IMG/VR virus record: IMGVR_UViG_3300012008_000026 | Span: 1 to 24,045 of that record | DNA: 24,045 nucleotides | Source of the DNA: a virus | Reading direction: 5' to 3' (one strand) | Shown here: piece by piece, positions 6,673 through 12,956 of the stretch | Layout: each line of letters opens with the position of its first letter | How positions within the stretch are numbered: the first letter of the stretch is position 1 | The notes under the pieces: model-generated | Seen by the model: only the letters and a program-made list of their open reading frames with translations | Told to the model about the DNA's origin: nothing | The model's database searches: none | Translations under genes and position numbers: made by a program

Positions 6673-6929
6673 GGGCAGCGGCATTCGCGCCGCCTGTGCC
6701 GGCCGATGCTGTTCTGGGACAGTGCCTCGATCAGGACGCCTTGCTCGACGAGGTAGGCGGTGGCCCGTTGTAGCTGGGCGATGGACTCGGTGCCGCGGGT
6801 GGCGGCCAGGAGTTCGGCAGCCAGCTCAGGGTTGTTGGCGCTCAGTTGCTCGACTAGGACTGTGACGGCGCAGCGGGTTCCGGGTCTGCGGTCAGCCATT
6901 TGCAGGGCGTCAGCCAAGGACAGGGTCAT
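6669..6929 (-). CDS. Hypothetical helical protein, 86 aa
   Basis: The ATG at 6929 is preceded by GAAGAGG at good distance; another ATG at 6938 is too close to that site. The protein is helical: MTLSLADALQMADRRPGTRC, then VLVEQLSANNPELAAELLAA and a third helix (SIAQLQRATAYLVEQGVLIEAL). It ends in a Cys/Arg-rich tail (HRRRECRCP). No family is recognised. Its stop overlaps the phosphoesterase ATG. Confidence 0.7.
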   Translation of the reverse strand: MTLSLADALQMADRRPGTRCAVTVLVEQLSANNPELAAELLAATRGTESIAQLQRATAYLVEQGVLIEALSQNSIGRHRRRECRCP

Positions 6930-6930
6930 G

Positions 6931-7083
6931 TCAGGCATCCTCTTCGGTGTCGTGGTCGGCGTACTCGTCGAGCAGGTCCCGGTCTGTGAGGGCGTCGGGG
7001 GCCCAGCCGTAGACCAGGGCTGCGGCCTGTACGGCAGCGGTCAGCGCGTCGTCTGCTGCGATCTGGTCGGGCGTCCGGGCCAT
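6931..7083 (-). CDS. Hypothetical acidic small protein, 50 aa
   Basis: This short frame begins MARTPDQIAADDALTAAVQA and continues AALVYGWAPDALTDRDLLDE, ending in an acidic tail (DHDTEEDA). The pattern of two helices with YGW between them is familiar from small actinobacteriophage proteins, but none has a known role to me. The ATG and its upstream leader lie inside a 54-bp sequence that is repeated exactly at 23500-23553, where it likewise covers a start codon. The stop precedes the next start by one base. Confidence 0.7.
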   Translation of the reverse strand: MARTPDQIAADDALTAAVQAAALVYGWAPDALTDRDLLDEYADHDTEEDA

Positions 7084-7132
7084 GGGCTCAGTTTGCGGGT
7101 GTTGCGTGTGGTGTGTGCCATGCCACGCCGTC
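7079..7132. repeat. 54-bp exact direct repeat, copy A (gene leader plus start codon)
   Basis: These 54 bases recur without a mismatch, in the same orientation, at 23500-23553. Flanking bases differ on both sides. In both copies the minus strand ends the repeat with CCCATGGC, whose ATG starts a gene (50 aa here, 84 aa there). The two proteins are unrelated. The repeat is not AT-rich and holds no clear -35/-10 pair. It does contain a minus-strand ATG opening the peptide MAHTTRNTRKLSPW in both copies. Confidence 0.9.
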
Positions 7133-7140
7133 AGGGTGGG

Positions 7141-7449
7141 TTAGCAGCATGGGTGGCGGGTGTCGCCGGCCCGGGCTAGTTCGGGGTCCATGACCAGCCC
7201 GCACGTCACACAGCGCGCCGAACAGTCAGGGACGGCCGTCAGGGACCTCTTCTTGGTGCAGGTGTCCATGTGGCAGTTGTACGCGTCCTGGTCTTCGATC
7301 GGCAGCTGCGCCGCAGGGACCTTCACAGCAAGGGTGCCAGTGAGGAGGATGTTGCCGATCGGTGAAGGGTCGCGGTCCAACGGGATGGCGACGCCTTTGG
7401 GAGTCTTGGCCCACCGGATCGGGGTCGCGCACTCGCGGCACACGTTCAT
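7141..7449 (-). CDS. Zinc-binding protein, 102 aa
   Basis: Four clusters of cysteine (CRECATPIRW near the start, HMDTCTKK, then CSARCVTCG and a terminal HPCC) suggest one or two zinc sites. The N-terminal CxxC followed by KTPKGVAIPLDRDP is common in small proteins of actinobacterial phages. The start ATG at 7449 is in an ATGA overlap with the upstream gene. The stop is followed by the leader repeat at 7079-7132. Function is unknown. Confidence 0.75.
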   Translation of the reverse strand: MNVCRECATPIRWAKTPKGVAIPLDRDPSPIGNILLTGTLAVKVPAAQLPIEDQDAYNCHMDTCTKKRSLTAVPDCSARCVTCGLVMDPELARAGDTRHPCC

Positions 7450-7661
7450 TCCCGCCGCCCGGCGATCGCGTCGAGCAGGTCAGCCCATGCGAGCTGGAGC
7501 TCACCGTGCCGGGCGAGGTCCTCCTGGCGGACGCCCTGGCACAGCAGATAGCGTCGGTCGTCGCAGACTCCAGCACGCAGCTCGGTGGCCCAGTCGCGCA
7601 GGTATTGGGGGGTGGATCTTACGACGGCGGGGACCAGGCTCACACCCTGGGGGAGTCTCAT
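7446..7661 (-). CDS. Hypothetical protein, 71 aa
   Basis: The ATG at 7661 overlaps the upstream stop (ATGA), and its own stop overlaps the next ATG. It begins MRLPQGVSLVPAVVRSTPQY and continues LRDWATELRAGVCDDRRYLL, ending in a helix with QLAWADLLDAIAGRRE. No motif is recognised. The frame extends upstream of 7661, but that part is Pro/Arg-rich shadow sequence. Confidence 0.7.
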   Translation of the reverse strand: MRLPQGVSLVPAVVRSTPQYLRDWATELRAGVCDDRRYLLCQGVRQEDLARHGELQLAWADLLDAIAGRRE

Positions 7662-7846
7662 ACTGTCACCAGGGACAGGGTTTCCAACGCGGTCACAGTG
7701 CGGACGTTCACAGGGACCCCAGTGGCCAGGAACGCCTGATGGGCCAGGAACTGCATGTCCCGGGTGAGTTGGGCTTCGGTCTGGAGGATGGACTGGTCGA
7801 CGTGCTTGAGGAGCCGGGTCGCGGCCTGGGCTACGAGGTTGTTCAT
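7658..7846 (-). CDS. Hypothetical helical protein, 62 aa
   Basis: A short helical protein (NLVAQAATRLLKHVDQSILQ, then LTRDMQFLAHQAFLATGV) ends with a hydrophobic VRTVTALETLSLVTV. It is bounded on both sides by ATGA overlaps. No family is recognised; a structural or accessory role is as likely as any. Confidence 0.7.
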   Translation of the reverse strand: MNNLVAQAATRLLKHVDQSILQTEAQLTRDMQFLAHQAFLATGVPVNVRTVTALETLSLVTV

Positions 7847-8133
7847 GACGCGGCCTCTTGGGTGCGCGCCGGCTCACTGGTGAGGTGCCAGCACGGCGGG
7901 TGGCACTGCACGCACTTGTACGCCCGAACCTCCTTGCGGTTCGGGCGGCGCGAGATGGTGTTGATGACCAGGGCCCGTTCGGCGTCGGCTTCCTTGTTGA
8001 AACGGCGCTTGCCGCAGGGCTGGACGCGTTCGAGGAGGGTTTCGGCGAGGACCATGTGGGAGTGGGTGGTGAGGTGTTCCAGGAGCGCTTCGGGTCCGTG
8101 GTGGGTCCGCCGGCACACCGGGCACCTGATCAC
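7843..8133 (-). CDS. Zinc-finger protein, 96 aa
   Basis: The N-terminus has a C2H2-like finger: CPVC near residue 4, then HHGPEALLEHLTTHSH with paired histidines. A second metal-binding group follows at the C-terminus (YKCVQCHPPCWHLTS). A basic helix (RRFNKEADAERALVIN, RRPNRKEVRA) lies between. The arrangement resembles small zinc proteins of actinobacterial phages, where the middle region recalls a CGKRRF...A motif. Nucleic-acid binding is plausible. Both ends overlap neighbours by ATGA. Confidence 0.75.
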   Translation of the reverse strand: MIRCPVCRRTHHGPEALLEHLTTHSHMVLAETLLERVQPCGKRRFNKEADAERALVINTISRRPNRKEVRAYKCVQCHPPCWHLTSEPARTQEAAS

Positions 8134-9053
8134 GACGTGGCCTCGGTGTCGGCAGCGGCTCCTGACGGGTCGATCATCGCGTCGAGCAGGGTCAGAGCAG
8201 TGGCCCGCTGGTGGGCGACGAGGTCGGTGATCTTCGCGCTGATCGGCAGGGGGTTGGCCCGGTAGTAGTCATGGGCTGCCTTGTACGCGACGCTGTAACT
8301 GTCCCAGTAGCCGCCCTTCGCGGCAGCGTCAGCGGCAACGGCAGCGGCAGCGGCAACGGCAGCGGCACCGGCAACGTCAGCGGCAGTGGCAGCGGCACCG
8401 GCAACGTCAGCGGCAGCGGCAACGGCAGCGGCAGCGGCAACGGCAACGTCAGCGGCAGCGGCAACGGCAGCGGCAGCGGCAACGGCAACGTCAGCGGCAA
8501 CGTCAGCGGCAACGGCAGCGGCAACGTCAGCGGCAACGGTACCGGCAGGTCGGTTGGTCAAGTGCTCGCGGACCTTGGCCCGCAGACCCTCAAGCGCCGC
8601 GGACCGCTTCGCCCACGCGGCGCGGCGGATCTTGGCCAGCCCGCCATACAGCTCGGACTCGTCTGCGCCGTCAAGGGCGACGAGAGCGGGCAGGTGGTCG
8701 TCCATCCCGGCCATAACCAACCATGCCGGGAGGAGGTCGGTCAGGAGGGCTTTGCGGGCGATCGCGAGCCGGGCTGGGTCCTGGCCGTCGCCGGCTGTCC
8801 CGACGATCCGCTCCACGTAGGGCAGGAGGGTTTGGCGCTGGTCGTCGTCCCAGGCGTCATTGAGGCGCATCGTGTACGCGCGCAGGACCGGGGAGACGCA
8901 GCGCGGGGAGTCGGAGTGCTTCTCGCCGGCGAGCCAGGCTGCGGTTTCGTTGATGCAGTGGCCGTCGCCGAAGGTGTTGTGGGCGCCGGAGTTGAGGGTG
9001 AGGGTGGGCAGTTTGGCGAGGCGGTCGGGGTTGATGAGGGTGGTGCTGGTCAT
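8130..9053 (-). CDS. Conserved phage protein with Ala/Val tandem-repeat linker, 307 aa
   Basis: The N-terminal 180 residues form a conserved-looking domain (LNSGAHNTFGDGHCINETAA, WLAGEKHSDSPRCVSP, VLRAYTMRLNDAWDDDQRQ), familiar from actinobacteriophage proteins of unknown role. A stretch of roughly 75 residues made only of Ala, Val, Asp, Gly and Thr follows, encoded by hexamer-based tandem repeats (8322-8545). A short C-terminal helical domain (YWDSYSVAYKAAHDYYRANP) ends the protein. I chose the ATG at 9053 for its overlap with the 50-aa gene upstream and its position after the promoter box at 9090-9118. Function is unknown. Confidence 0.8.
   Translation of the reverse strand: MTSTTLINPDRLAKLPTLTLNSGAHNTFGDGHCINETAAWLAGEKHSDSPRCVSPVLRAYTMRLNDAWDDDQRQTLLPYVERIVGTAGDGQDPARLAIARKALLTDLLPAWLVMAGMDDHLPALVALDGADESELYGGLAKIRRAAWAKRSAALEGLRAKVREHLTNRPAGTVAADVAAAVAADVAADVAVAAAAAVAAAADVAVAAAAAVAAAADVAGAAATAADVAGAAAVAAAAAVAADAAAKGGYWDSYSVAYKAAHDYYRANPLPISAKITDLVAHQRATALTLLDAMIDPSGAAADTEATS
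8322..8545. repeat. GGCAGC/GGCAAC-type hexamer tandem repeat inside a coding region
   Basis: The plus strand is built of hexamers GGCAGC, GGCAAC, GTCAGC and GGCACC in a higher-order order, with larger blocks such as GGCAACGTCAGCGGCAGC repeated. Hexamer periodicity keeps all frames open: Ala/Val/Asp on the coding strand, Leu/Pro in another minus-strand frame, Ser/Gly/Asn on the plus strand. It is probably length-variable between isolates through slippage. It is not a CRISPR: there are no spacers. Confidence 0.9.
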
Positions 9054-9202
9054 GGTGTTCTCCTGGGCTTGGAGTGGATGTGTCCTTGAATGGTAGCGGA
9101 TAAGTGCGCTACGTAGCGCACTATCGAGAGAGCAAAGTTGCGGGTGTCCTTGCGGGCGCACCGGCCGGCCTCGCGGGCATGGTCAGACCAGGTTGGGATC
9201 AT
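9050..9202 (-). CDS. Hypothetical basic small protein, 50 aa, carrying the promoter box in its gene
   Basis: The frame begins MIPTWSDHAREAGRCARKDT, starting in an ATGA overlap with the RuvC-like gene, and ends HSKPRRTP with another ATGA overlap into the 307-aa gene. These two exact overlaps argue that it is translated. Codons for VRYVAHLSAT coincide with the promoter/operator box at 9090-9118, so this gene would have to tolerate a regulatory element in its body. Alternatively it is an open leader frame kept open by chance. No family is recognised. Confidence 0.5.
   Translation of the reverse strand: MIPTWSDHAREAGRCARKDTRNFALSIVRYVAHLSATIQGHIHSKPRRTP
9090..9118 (-). promoter_or_regulatory. 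Leftward promoter/operator box, copy 2
   Basis: On the minus strand: CGCTAC, the same 17-base spacer as copy 1, then TACCAT. Here the dyad extends to the perfect 18-base palindrome GTGCGCTACGTAGCGCAC (9104-9121). The predicted -10 ends about 35 bases before the ATG at 9053. This would let leftward transcription restart in the middle of the long operon and be blocked by the same regulator as the other copies. Confidence 0.6.
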
Positions 9203-9708
9203 TTGGCTGCCTTCTCTGTTGCGTTGATCTTGTCCGCTGTGTAGACCGCCAGTGCCATCGCCTGCCAGATGTCGGCTTTGAAGCCGTAGAACCAGCCGGG
9301 GTCGGCTTTGGTGCCCTTGCCGCGGTTGGGTTGGCCTGATGCGAAGCGGTCGATCAATGCCTGGGTGATGTTGGCGTCTTTGGCCTTCGAGCTGTGGCAG
9401 TGGTGGAGCTTCACATCGGCTCGGTAGACCAGTTCCCACGGCAAACACCCATATGAGTCAACGACCTGAGCGAATCGGCCGATCCACACGCAGGTCTCGA
9501 AGACCTCCGCGCCTACTGGCATTCCGTAGGACTTGATCATCTCGATAGCGACGCGGTTGATGGGTGTTCGCCCGAGGTCGAGCCGGTCGAGTTTGTCGAG
9601 TAGTTGCTCGTTGGGGATCTTGCCGATGTCGAGGGGTCGGCGGGTGGTGGGGTCGATGCGGGCGTAGCCGGATTCGGTGCTCCCGGGGTCGATAGCGAGG
9701 ATGCTCAT
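9199..9708 (-). CDS. RuvC-like Holliday junction resolvase
   Basis: This 169-aa RNase H-fold nuclease has the RuvC arrangement: ILAIDPGSTESGYARID with catalytic D7, VAIEMIKSYGM with E56, and a C-terminal FKADIWQAMALAVY with D146. HCHSSKAKDANITQALIDRF (104-123) is typical of actinobacteriophage RuvC-like proteins. It would cut four-way junctions or branched DNA before packaging. Start ATG 9708 overlaps the DUF4326 gene stop (ATGA). The length is normal. Confidence 0.88.
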   Translation of the reverse strand: MSILAIDPGSTESGYARIDPTTRRPLDIGKIPNEQLLDKLDRLDLGRTPINRVAIEMIKSYGMPVGAEVFETCVWIGRFAQVVDSYGCLPWELVYRADVKLHHCHSSKAKDANITQALIDRFASGQPNRGKGTKADPGWFYGFKADIWQAMALAVYTADKINATEKAAK

Positions 9709-10157
9709 CGGTTGGCCAGTTCGAGGAGCACGTCTGCGTGACACGGCTGGCCGAGCTGGCACCAGCACGCGAGGTCCTTGCCTGCGAGCTCGGTCCGGAT
9801 CTCGTGATGCTGGACCTTGGCGAAGTGACCGGCTCGGGAGGGGTATGCCATCAGCATCCCCGGCGTTGGCGCGGTGAGTGTGAGCCGGAACAGCTCGACA
9901 ACCTCGGCGCGCGTTGCCCAACGAACGTGCGTCTCGATGATGTCGTCTCGGGAGAACCACATGTCATGGCGCGTGCCGTTCGCGCTGATCCGGCCCTCGA
10001 AGTCCCACTCGCGCCCGAAGCGCTCAAGGTGTCGAGGGCCGTAGTGGACGAGGCCGCCCATCGGACTGCGGAGCCTGAACGGGTTGCCCCACTTGCTCGG
10101 TCGCGCCACGTTCACGGCGTCGGGGTTGTCGGCCCGCCACGGGTGCTGGCGTGACAT
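9705..10157 (-). CDS. DUF4326-domain protein, about 150 aa
   Basis: The conserved features of DUF4326 are all present: NVARPSKWGNPFRL near the N-terminus, a central helical region (RWATRAEVVELFRLTL), and the C-terminal LAGKDLACWCQLGQPCHADV with its CWC...CH cluster. This family is common in phages and mobile elements; its biochemical role is unknown. I start it at the ATG at 10157. The frame stays open to an ATG at 10355, but that 66-residue extension has A/T-rich third positions unlike its neighbours and contains direct repeats, so I read it as a leader. The longer form cannot be excluded. Confidence 0.8.
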   Translation of the reverse strand: MSRQHPWRADNPDAVNVARPSKWGNPFRLRSPMGGLVHYGPRHLERFGREWDFEGRISANGTRHDMWFSRDDIIETHVRWATRAEVVELFRLTLTAPTPGMLMAYPSRAGHFAKVQHHEIRTELAGKDLACWCQLGQPCHADVLLELANR

Positions 10158-10341
10158 CTGGATGCGCGCTACTTGAGAATCGTTCTCACTACCAGGGGTG
10201 GCCACACAGGTTGACATAATCATGGGTTCAACGGTTGGTACAAACGGTCCGATGAGCTTCGCCAAAACCTCTGGAGTGATCGGGCTACTTGACATAATCA
10301 TGGGTTGCATCACCTTCGCTGGTTTACTGGCGTTTTGTCGC
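10158..10341. promoter_or_regulatory. Leader region with two 18-bp direct repeats and a palindrome
   Basis: TTGACATAATCATGGGTT occurs exactly at 10211-10228 and again at 10289-10306, 78 bases apart. A palindrome TGAGAATCGTTCTCA lies at 10174-10188, just before the DUF4326 start. On the minus strand a promoter TTGTAC, 17 bases, ATTATG can be placed with its -10 inside the 10211 copy of the repeat. Base composition is lower in GC than in the flanking genes. The repeats could be operators. The whole stretch is also an open frame in phase with the DUF4326 gene. Confidence 0.5.
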
Positions 10342-10521
10342 TCATGGTTGGTCATCCGCTGATCCGAGGTGCCGGTCTAGTCGGGCCGTGAGGGCGTCCA
10401 GCCGGGCGATGATCGAGCCGAGGATGTGGACGTAGGCCACGAACAGGGCACGTTTCACGGCTTGGGCTTCGAGGAGGCCCAACTGTCGGGCTTGCCGGGG
10501 GCTGAGCGGGCGGGGTGTCAT
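10342..10521 (-). CDS. Hypothetical helical protein, 59 aa
   Basis: The frame begins MTPRPLSPRQARQLGLLEAQ, continues AVKRALFVAYVHILGSIIAR and ends LDRHLGSADDQP. It is a single long amphipathic helix, possibly a coiled coil. The ATG at 10521 is in an ATGA overlap with the replication-initiator-like gene. No family is recognised. It may assist the neighbouring replication protein, by position only. Confidence 0.7.
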   Translation of the reverse strand: MTPRPLSPRQARQLGLLEAQAVKRALFVAYVHILGSIIARLDALTARLDRHLGSADDQP

Positions 10522-11315
10522 GCGCGTTCTCTCCAGTCGGTGGGCGGGGGCGTGGCGGGCTCGGCTTGGGGGGTTTCGTCGGTCGTCTTTTTCGGTCGTC
10601 GTTTTCCTGGTGAGGTTAAGTACGTACTTGAGGAGTTGGGGGAGTTGGGAGTAGGAGAGGGAGAGGGAGAGGGAGTGAGGGGTGAGCTAACCGATGCCGT
10701 ACTGGACGCCTTATCGGAAGGGTTATCGGAAGGGTTATCGGAAGGGTTAGGCGAACCCTTTGTGATGGGGTTAGGCGATGGTTCGGTGTGACCCCAGTCG
10801 GAAGGGAAACCAGCCATGTTCAGAGGGAGTACCTCAAGGGCTTGGCCGGCACGCATCGCCCGCTTCTTTAGGAGGCCTCGGACGTCGTCTCGGGCGGTCC
10901 ACGCCTTCAGTGTCGGGTCGTCCTTGTGGAGCCTCTTCAGCTCATAGATGACGACCGCCTGGAGGGTCCTGGACGCGATCGCGCCGTAGGCCTTGACCAT
11001 CGCGGCGGCCACGTTGGGTTGGTTCATCAGGCCGTCGTTGCGGATGAACGACCGGATCAGGACCTCCTCGGTGTCGCGGTCGACGACGATGTAGTGGTTC
11101 CGCTCCAGCTCGACCGCTGCCGACTCGACCCGGCCCGGTGTGACATCGACGGCCATGGGTGCGATGCGTGCCGGCCTCCAGTCGGTGACGCCGGCATAGG
11201 TCAAGGCCGGTGAGGTCGACAGAAGCATGTAGAGCCACTGTGATTCGGCGGGTAGGTCCCGGAAGTCCTCGTCGGACCACATGGCGAGTTTGAACCGGGC
11301 GTGGTCGCGGGCCAT
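10518..11315 (-). CDS. Replication-initiator-like winged-helix protein
   Basis: This 265-aa protein begins ARDHARFKLAMWSDEDFRDL and continues with PAESQWLYMLLSTSPALTYA, the N-terminal signature of phage helix-turn-helix proteins resembling replisome organisers and initiators. The DNA-binding part spans residues 1-100 (with PGRVESAAVELERNHYIVVD as recognition-type helices and wing). Residues 175-250 are a disordered linker (NPSDNPSDNPSDK, then SPSPSPTPNS). The linker DNA carries three exact 12-bp repeats and a strongly purine-asymmetric tract, as in lambda O where origin iterons lie inside the initiator gene. The ATG overlaps the WhiB gene stop by one base. The initiator role is inferred. Confidence 0.7.
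   Translation of the reverse strand: MARDHARFKLAMWSDEDFRDLPAESQWLYMLLSTSPALTYAGVTDWRPARIAPMAVDVTPGRVESAAVELERNHYIVVDRDTEEVLIRSFIRNDGLMNQPNVAAAMVKAYGAIASRTLQAVVIYELKRLHKDDPTLKAWTARDDVRGLLKKRAMRAGQALEVLPLNMAGFPSDWGHTEPSPNPITKGSPNPSDNPSDNPSDKASSTASVSSPLTPSPSPSPTPNSPNSSSTYLTSPGKRRPKKTTDETPQAEPATPPPTDWRERA
10640..10758. repeat. Tandem 12-bp iterons and purine-rich tract, candidate replication origin
   Basis: Three head-to-tail copies of TTATCGGAAGGG lie at 10711-10722, 10723-10734 and 10735-10746, followed by a diverged fourth (TTAGGCGAACCC, 10747-10758). Just to the left, 10640-10680 is nearly all purine on the plus strand, with GAGAGG repeated. Both sit in the linker-coding part of the initiator-like gene. 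The combination matches the layout of lambdoid origins. The origin function is inferred. Confidence 0.55.
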
Positions 11316-11638
11316 CAGGCGATCTCCTCATCCTCATCGTTGTGTTCGGTCACCTGGCGGACGTCAAACCACCTGGTGGCGCGTTCTTCCTCGGTCATGC
11401 CAGCCCAGAACCCGTCCTCCTCGGTCGAGGAGGCCTCTTCGCAGCGGCGTAAGACCTCACACGTGGAGCACATCCGCCGGGCTGCAGCAACCGCCCGGGT
11501 GCGCAGTTTGACGCGTTGGGTGGACGCCAGGACCGGGAGCTCGGCCGCGGTGTCGTACAGCTCGTACTGGCCCGCACACGCAGCGTCAGCGGTCCATGCC
11601 GATGTCCCGTCCAGCAGGGACTGCAGGCCACGATTCAT
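11315..11638 (-). CDS. WhiB-family transcriptional regulator, 107 aa
   Basis: Four cysteines in WhiB spacing (C21, C57, C60, C66) would hold a [4Fe-4S] cluster, followed by the family turn DGFWAGMTEEER (75-86). WhiB proteins are restricted to Actinomycetota and their phages and act by binding the principal sigma factor. The C-terminus is acidic (EHNDEDEEIA) rather than basic, so direct DNA binding by an AT-hook-like tail is unlikely. The start ATG 11638 is in an ATGA overlap with the HTH gene. It could dampen a host WhiB, as described for mycobacteriophage TM4. Confidence 0.92.
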   Translation of the reverse strand: MNRGLQSLLDGTSAWTADAACAGQYELYDTAAELPVLASTQRVKLRTRAVAAARRMCSTCEVLRRCEEASSTEEDGFWAGMTEEERATRWFDVRQVTEHNDEDEEIA

Positions 11639-12462
11639 GCGGCCCACTGACGCTGCCTCTTCCGGATCCGGACAACGGTCCGGCTGGTCACGTGCAGCAG
11701 CTCAGCGATCTGGTCGGCGCTGAGCCCTTGGGTGGTGCACTGGTCGACCGCGACAGTCCTCTCGGAGTTGGTTAGGTGGACGCGGTCGCCGTAGGTGGCG
11801 CGCATGATCGCGACGTCATCCACCTCCGTGTCGACCGGGATGGCTGTCGTGGGGTCCTCGTCTGGGTCGGTGATGTCGTCCCAGCCCATCGGCGGCACCC
11901 AGCCCAGGCGTTGCGCCCTCGCCTTGGTTGTGGTCGAGGTCCCGAACTGCCCGGCCAACTGCTTGTACACGCCGCGGATCTGGTGGTGTCGTGCCGCGGT
12001 GATGTACTTGGTCGCGCCGCGGCGGATCGAAGCGAGGGTCACGAACGAGATCCCGCACGCAGCCTGCAGCCGGGACGTGTCCCACCCGTGACAGGCCAAA
12101 GCCTGCAGGCGTCGACGCGCCACCAGGGCGTCACACCTACCCGCTGTACCCGTTCGGATGTCAGCAGCGAGGATCCGCGTTGTGACCACCGGGCCGAGCT
12201 TGCGCAGGTGCCCGGCATTGCGCTCCGTCAGCGCCGACTCGATGTTCTGCGGCTGCAGACCGCATGCGGTGGCGATCCACGCCGGGCTAAACCCTGCCGC
12301 GACCCACCCGTCGATGCGTGCCCATGCCAGGCCCGGGTTGGGCCTGGTCAGGCGCCCGGTGCGGCGGATCTTGTTCATACGCCGGCGCAACACCAGGCAG
12401 CGCGGGCAGTGGCACACCGTCCACCTCGACAGGTCCCTCTTGATGCACACCTGGTCTGTCAT
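11635..12462 (-). CDS. Helix-turn-helix DNA-binding protein, 275 aa
   Basis: The N-terminus has a CxxC-type motif (VCHCPRCLVLRRRMNKIRR). At least three helix-turn-helix-like segments follow: GWVAAGFSPAWIATACGLQP (about 52-71), the middle WDTSRLQAACGISFVTLASI, and the C-terminal QGLSADQIAELLHVTSRTVV (about 246-265) ending in a basic RIRKRQRQ. The layout resembles repeated recognition modules of sigma-like or resolvase-like HTH proteins found next to WhiB genes in actinobacteriophages. It is probably a transcriptional regulator. Its stop overlaps the WhiB start, and its ATG overlaps the stop of the Lsr2-like gene. Confidence 0.75.
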   Translation of the reverse strand: MTDQVCIKRDLSRWTVCHCPRCLVLRRRMNKIRRTGRLTRPNPGLAWARIDGWVAAGFSPAWIATACGLQPQNIESALTERNAGHLRKLGPVVTTRILAADIRTGTAGRCDALVARRRLQALACHGWDTSRLQAACGISFVTLASIRRGATKYITAARHHQIRGVYKQLAGQFGTSTTTKARAQRLGWVPPMGWDDITDPDEDPTTAIPVDTEVDDVAIMRATYGDRVHLTNSERTVAVDQCTTQGLSADQIAELLHVTSRTVVRIRKRQRQWAA

Positions 12463-12956
12463 GCCGCATGCGCCGCGTAGTACGCGCTACGGATGTCGGC
12501 ACGGACCGCTCCAAACGCGGGGCAGGCGATGTTGTTGGCATTGGCCCACACCCGGATGGTCACCGAGTCAGAGCTAGCAGGGCCCTTGCTCTTCTTGGGT
12601 TTGCCGCGCAGCTGGGCTTTGGCCTTCGCCAGCTCGGACTCGAGCTCGGCGACGCGGGCCCGTATGCCGTCCCGTGCCTTCTCCCTGGATGCCTGGGCGG
12701 CGCGGTCGGCCTGCTCGACAGCCAACGTGGCACGCAGTTCGGTCATGAGCTTGGTGATCCGCTCACCAGTACGCCGAGCTTTGCTGGTGCCGGTCGACGC
12801 GCGTTCGAGGAGCTCGGCGAGGTCACCGGTGCGCGGGCCTGCGTGGCCGTGGGTTGCGGCGTGCACCGACGTCACCGAAGGAGCGGGTGGCCCGGCAGGA
12901 GCGAGGTTCTGGGCTGCGGTGTCGAGGGCGGTGTTGACAAGGTCGTCGATGTTCAT
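12459..12956 (-). CDS. Lsr2-like C-terminal domain protein with coiled coil, 165 aa
   Basis: A strong AGGAG ribosome binding site precedes the ATG at 12956. The protein has a Pro/Ala-rich N-terminus, a coiled coil from about residue 65 to 118 (ERITKLMTELRATLA and ARVAELESELAKAKAQL), a basic linker (KPKKSKG) and a C-terminal domain TIRVWANANNIACPAFGAVR plus ADIRSAYYAAH. This last part aligns by eye with the Lsr2 DNA-binding domain. The RGR triplet that enters the minor groove in Lsr2 is here FGA, so classical binding is doubtful. It lacks the Lsr2 N-terminal dimerisation domain, which the coiled coil may replace. It may act as a xenogeneic-silencer mimic or antagonist. Confidence 0.75.
   Translation of the reverse strand: MNIDDLVNTALDTAAQNLAPAGPPAPSVTSVHAATHGHAGPRTGDLAELLERASTGTSKARRTGERITKLMTELRATLAVEQADRAAQASREKARDGIRARVAELESELAKAKAQLRGKPKKSKGPASSDSVTIRVWANANNIACPAFGAVRADIRSAYYAAHAA

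Noticed and set aside
5515-6756. Long plus-strand open frame of 413 codons opposite the phosphoesterase gene
   Set aside because: It is the antisense shadow of a GC-rich gene with clear catalytic motifs on the minus strand; its translation is Gly/Val/Asp-rich without domains and has no ribosome binding site. Similar long antisense frames at 13119-14792, 8211-9089 and 16434-17495 were dropped for the same reason.
8322-8545. Possible CRISPR array or intergenic satellite
   Set aside because: Units are contiguous hexamers with no unique spacers, and the frame of the surrounding gene runs through without a stop.
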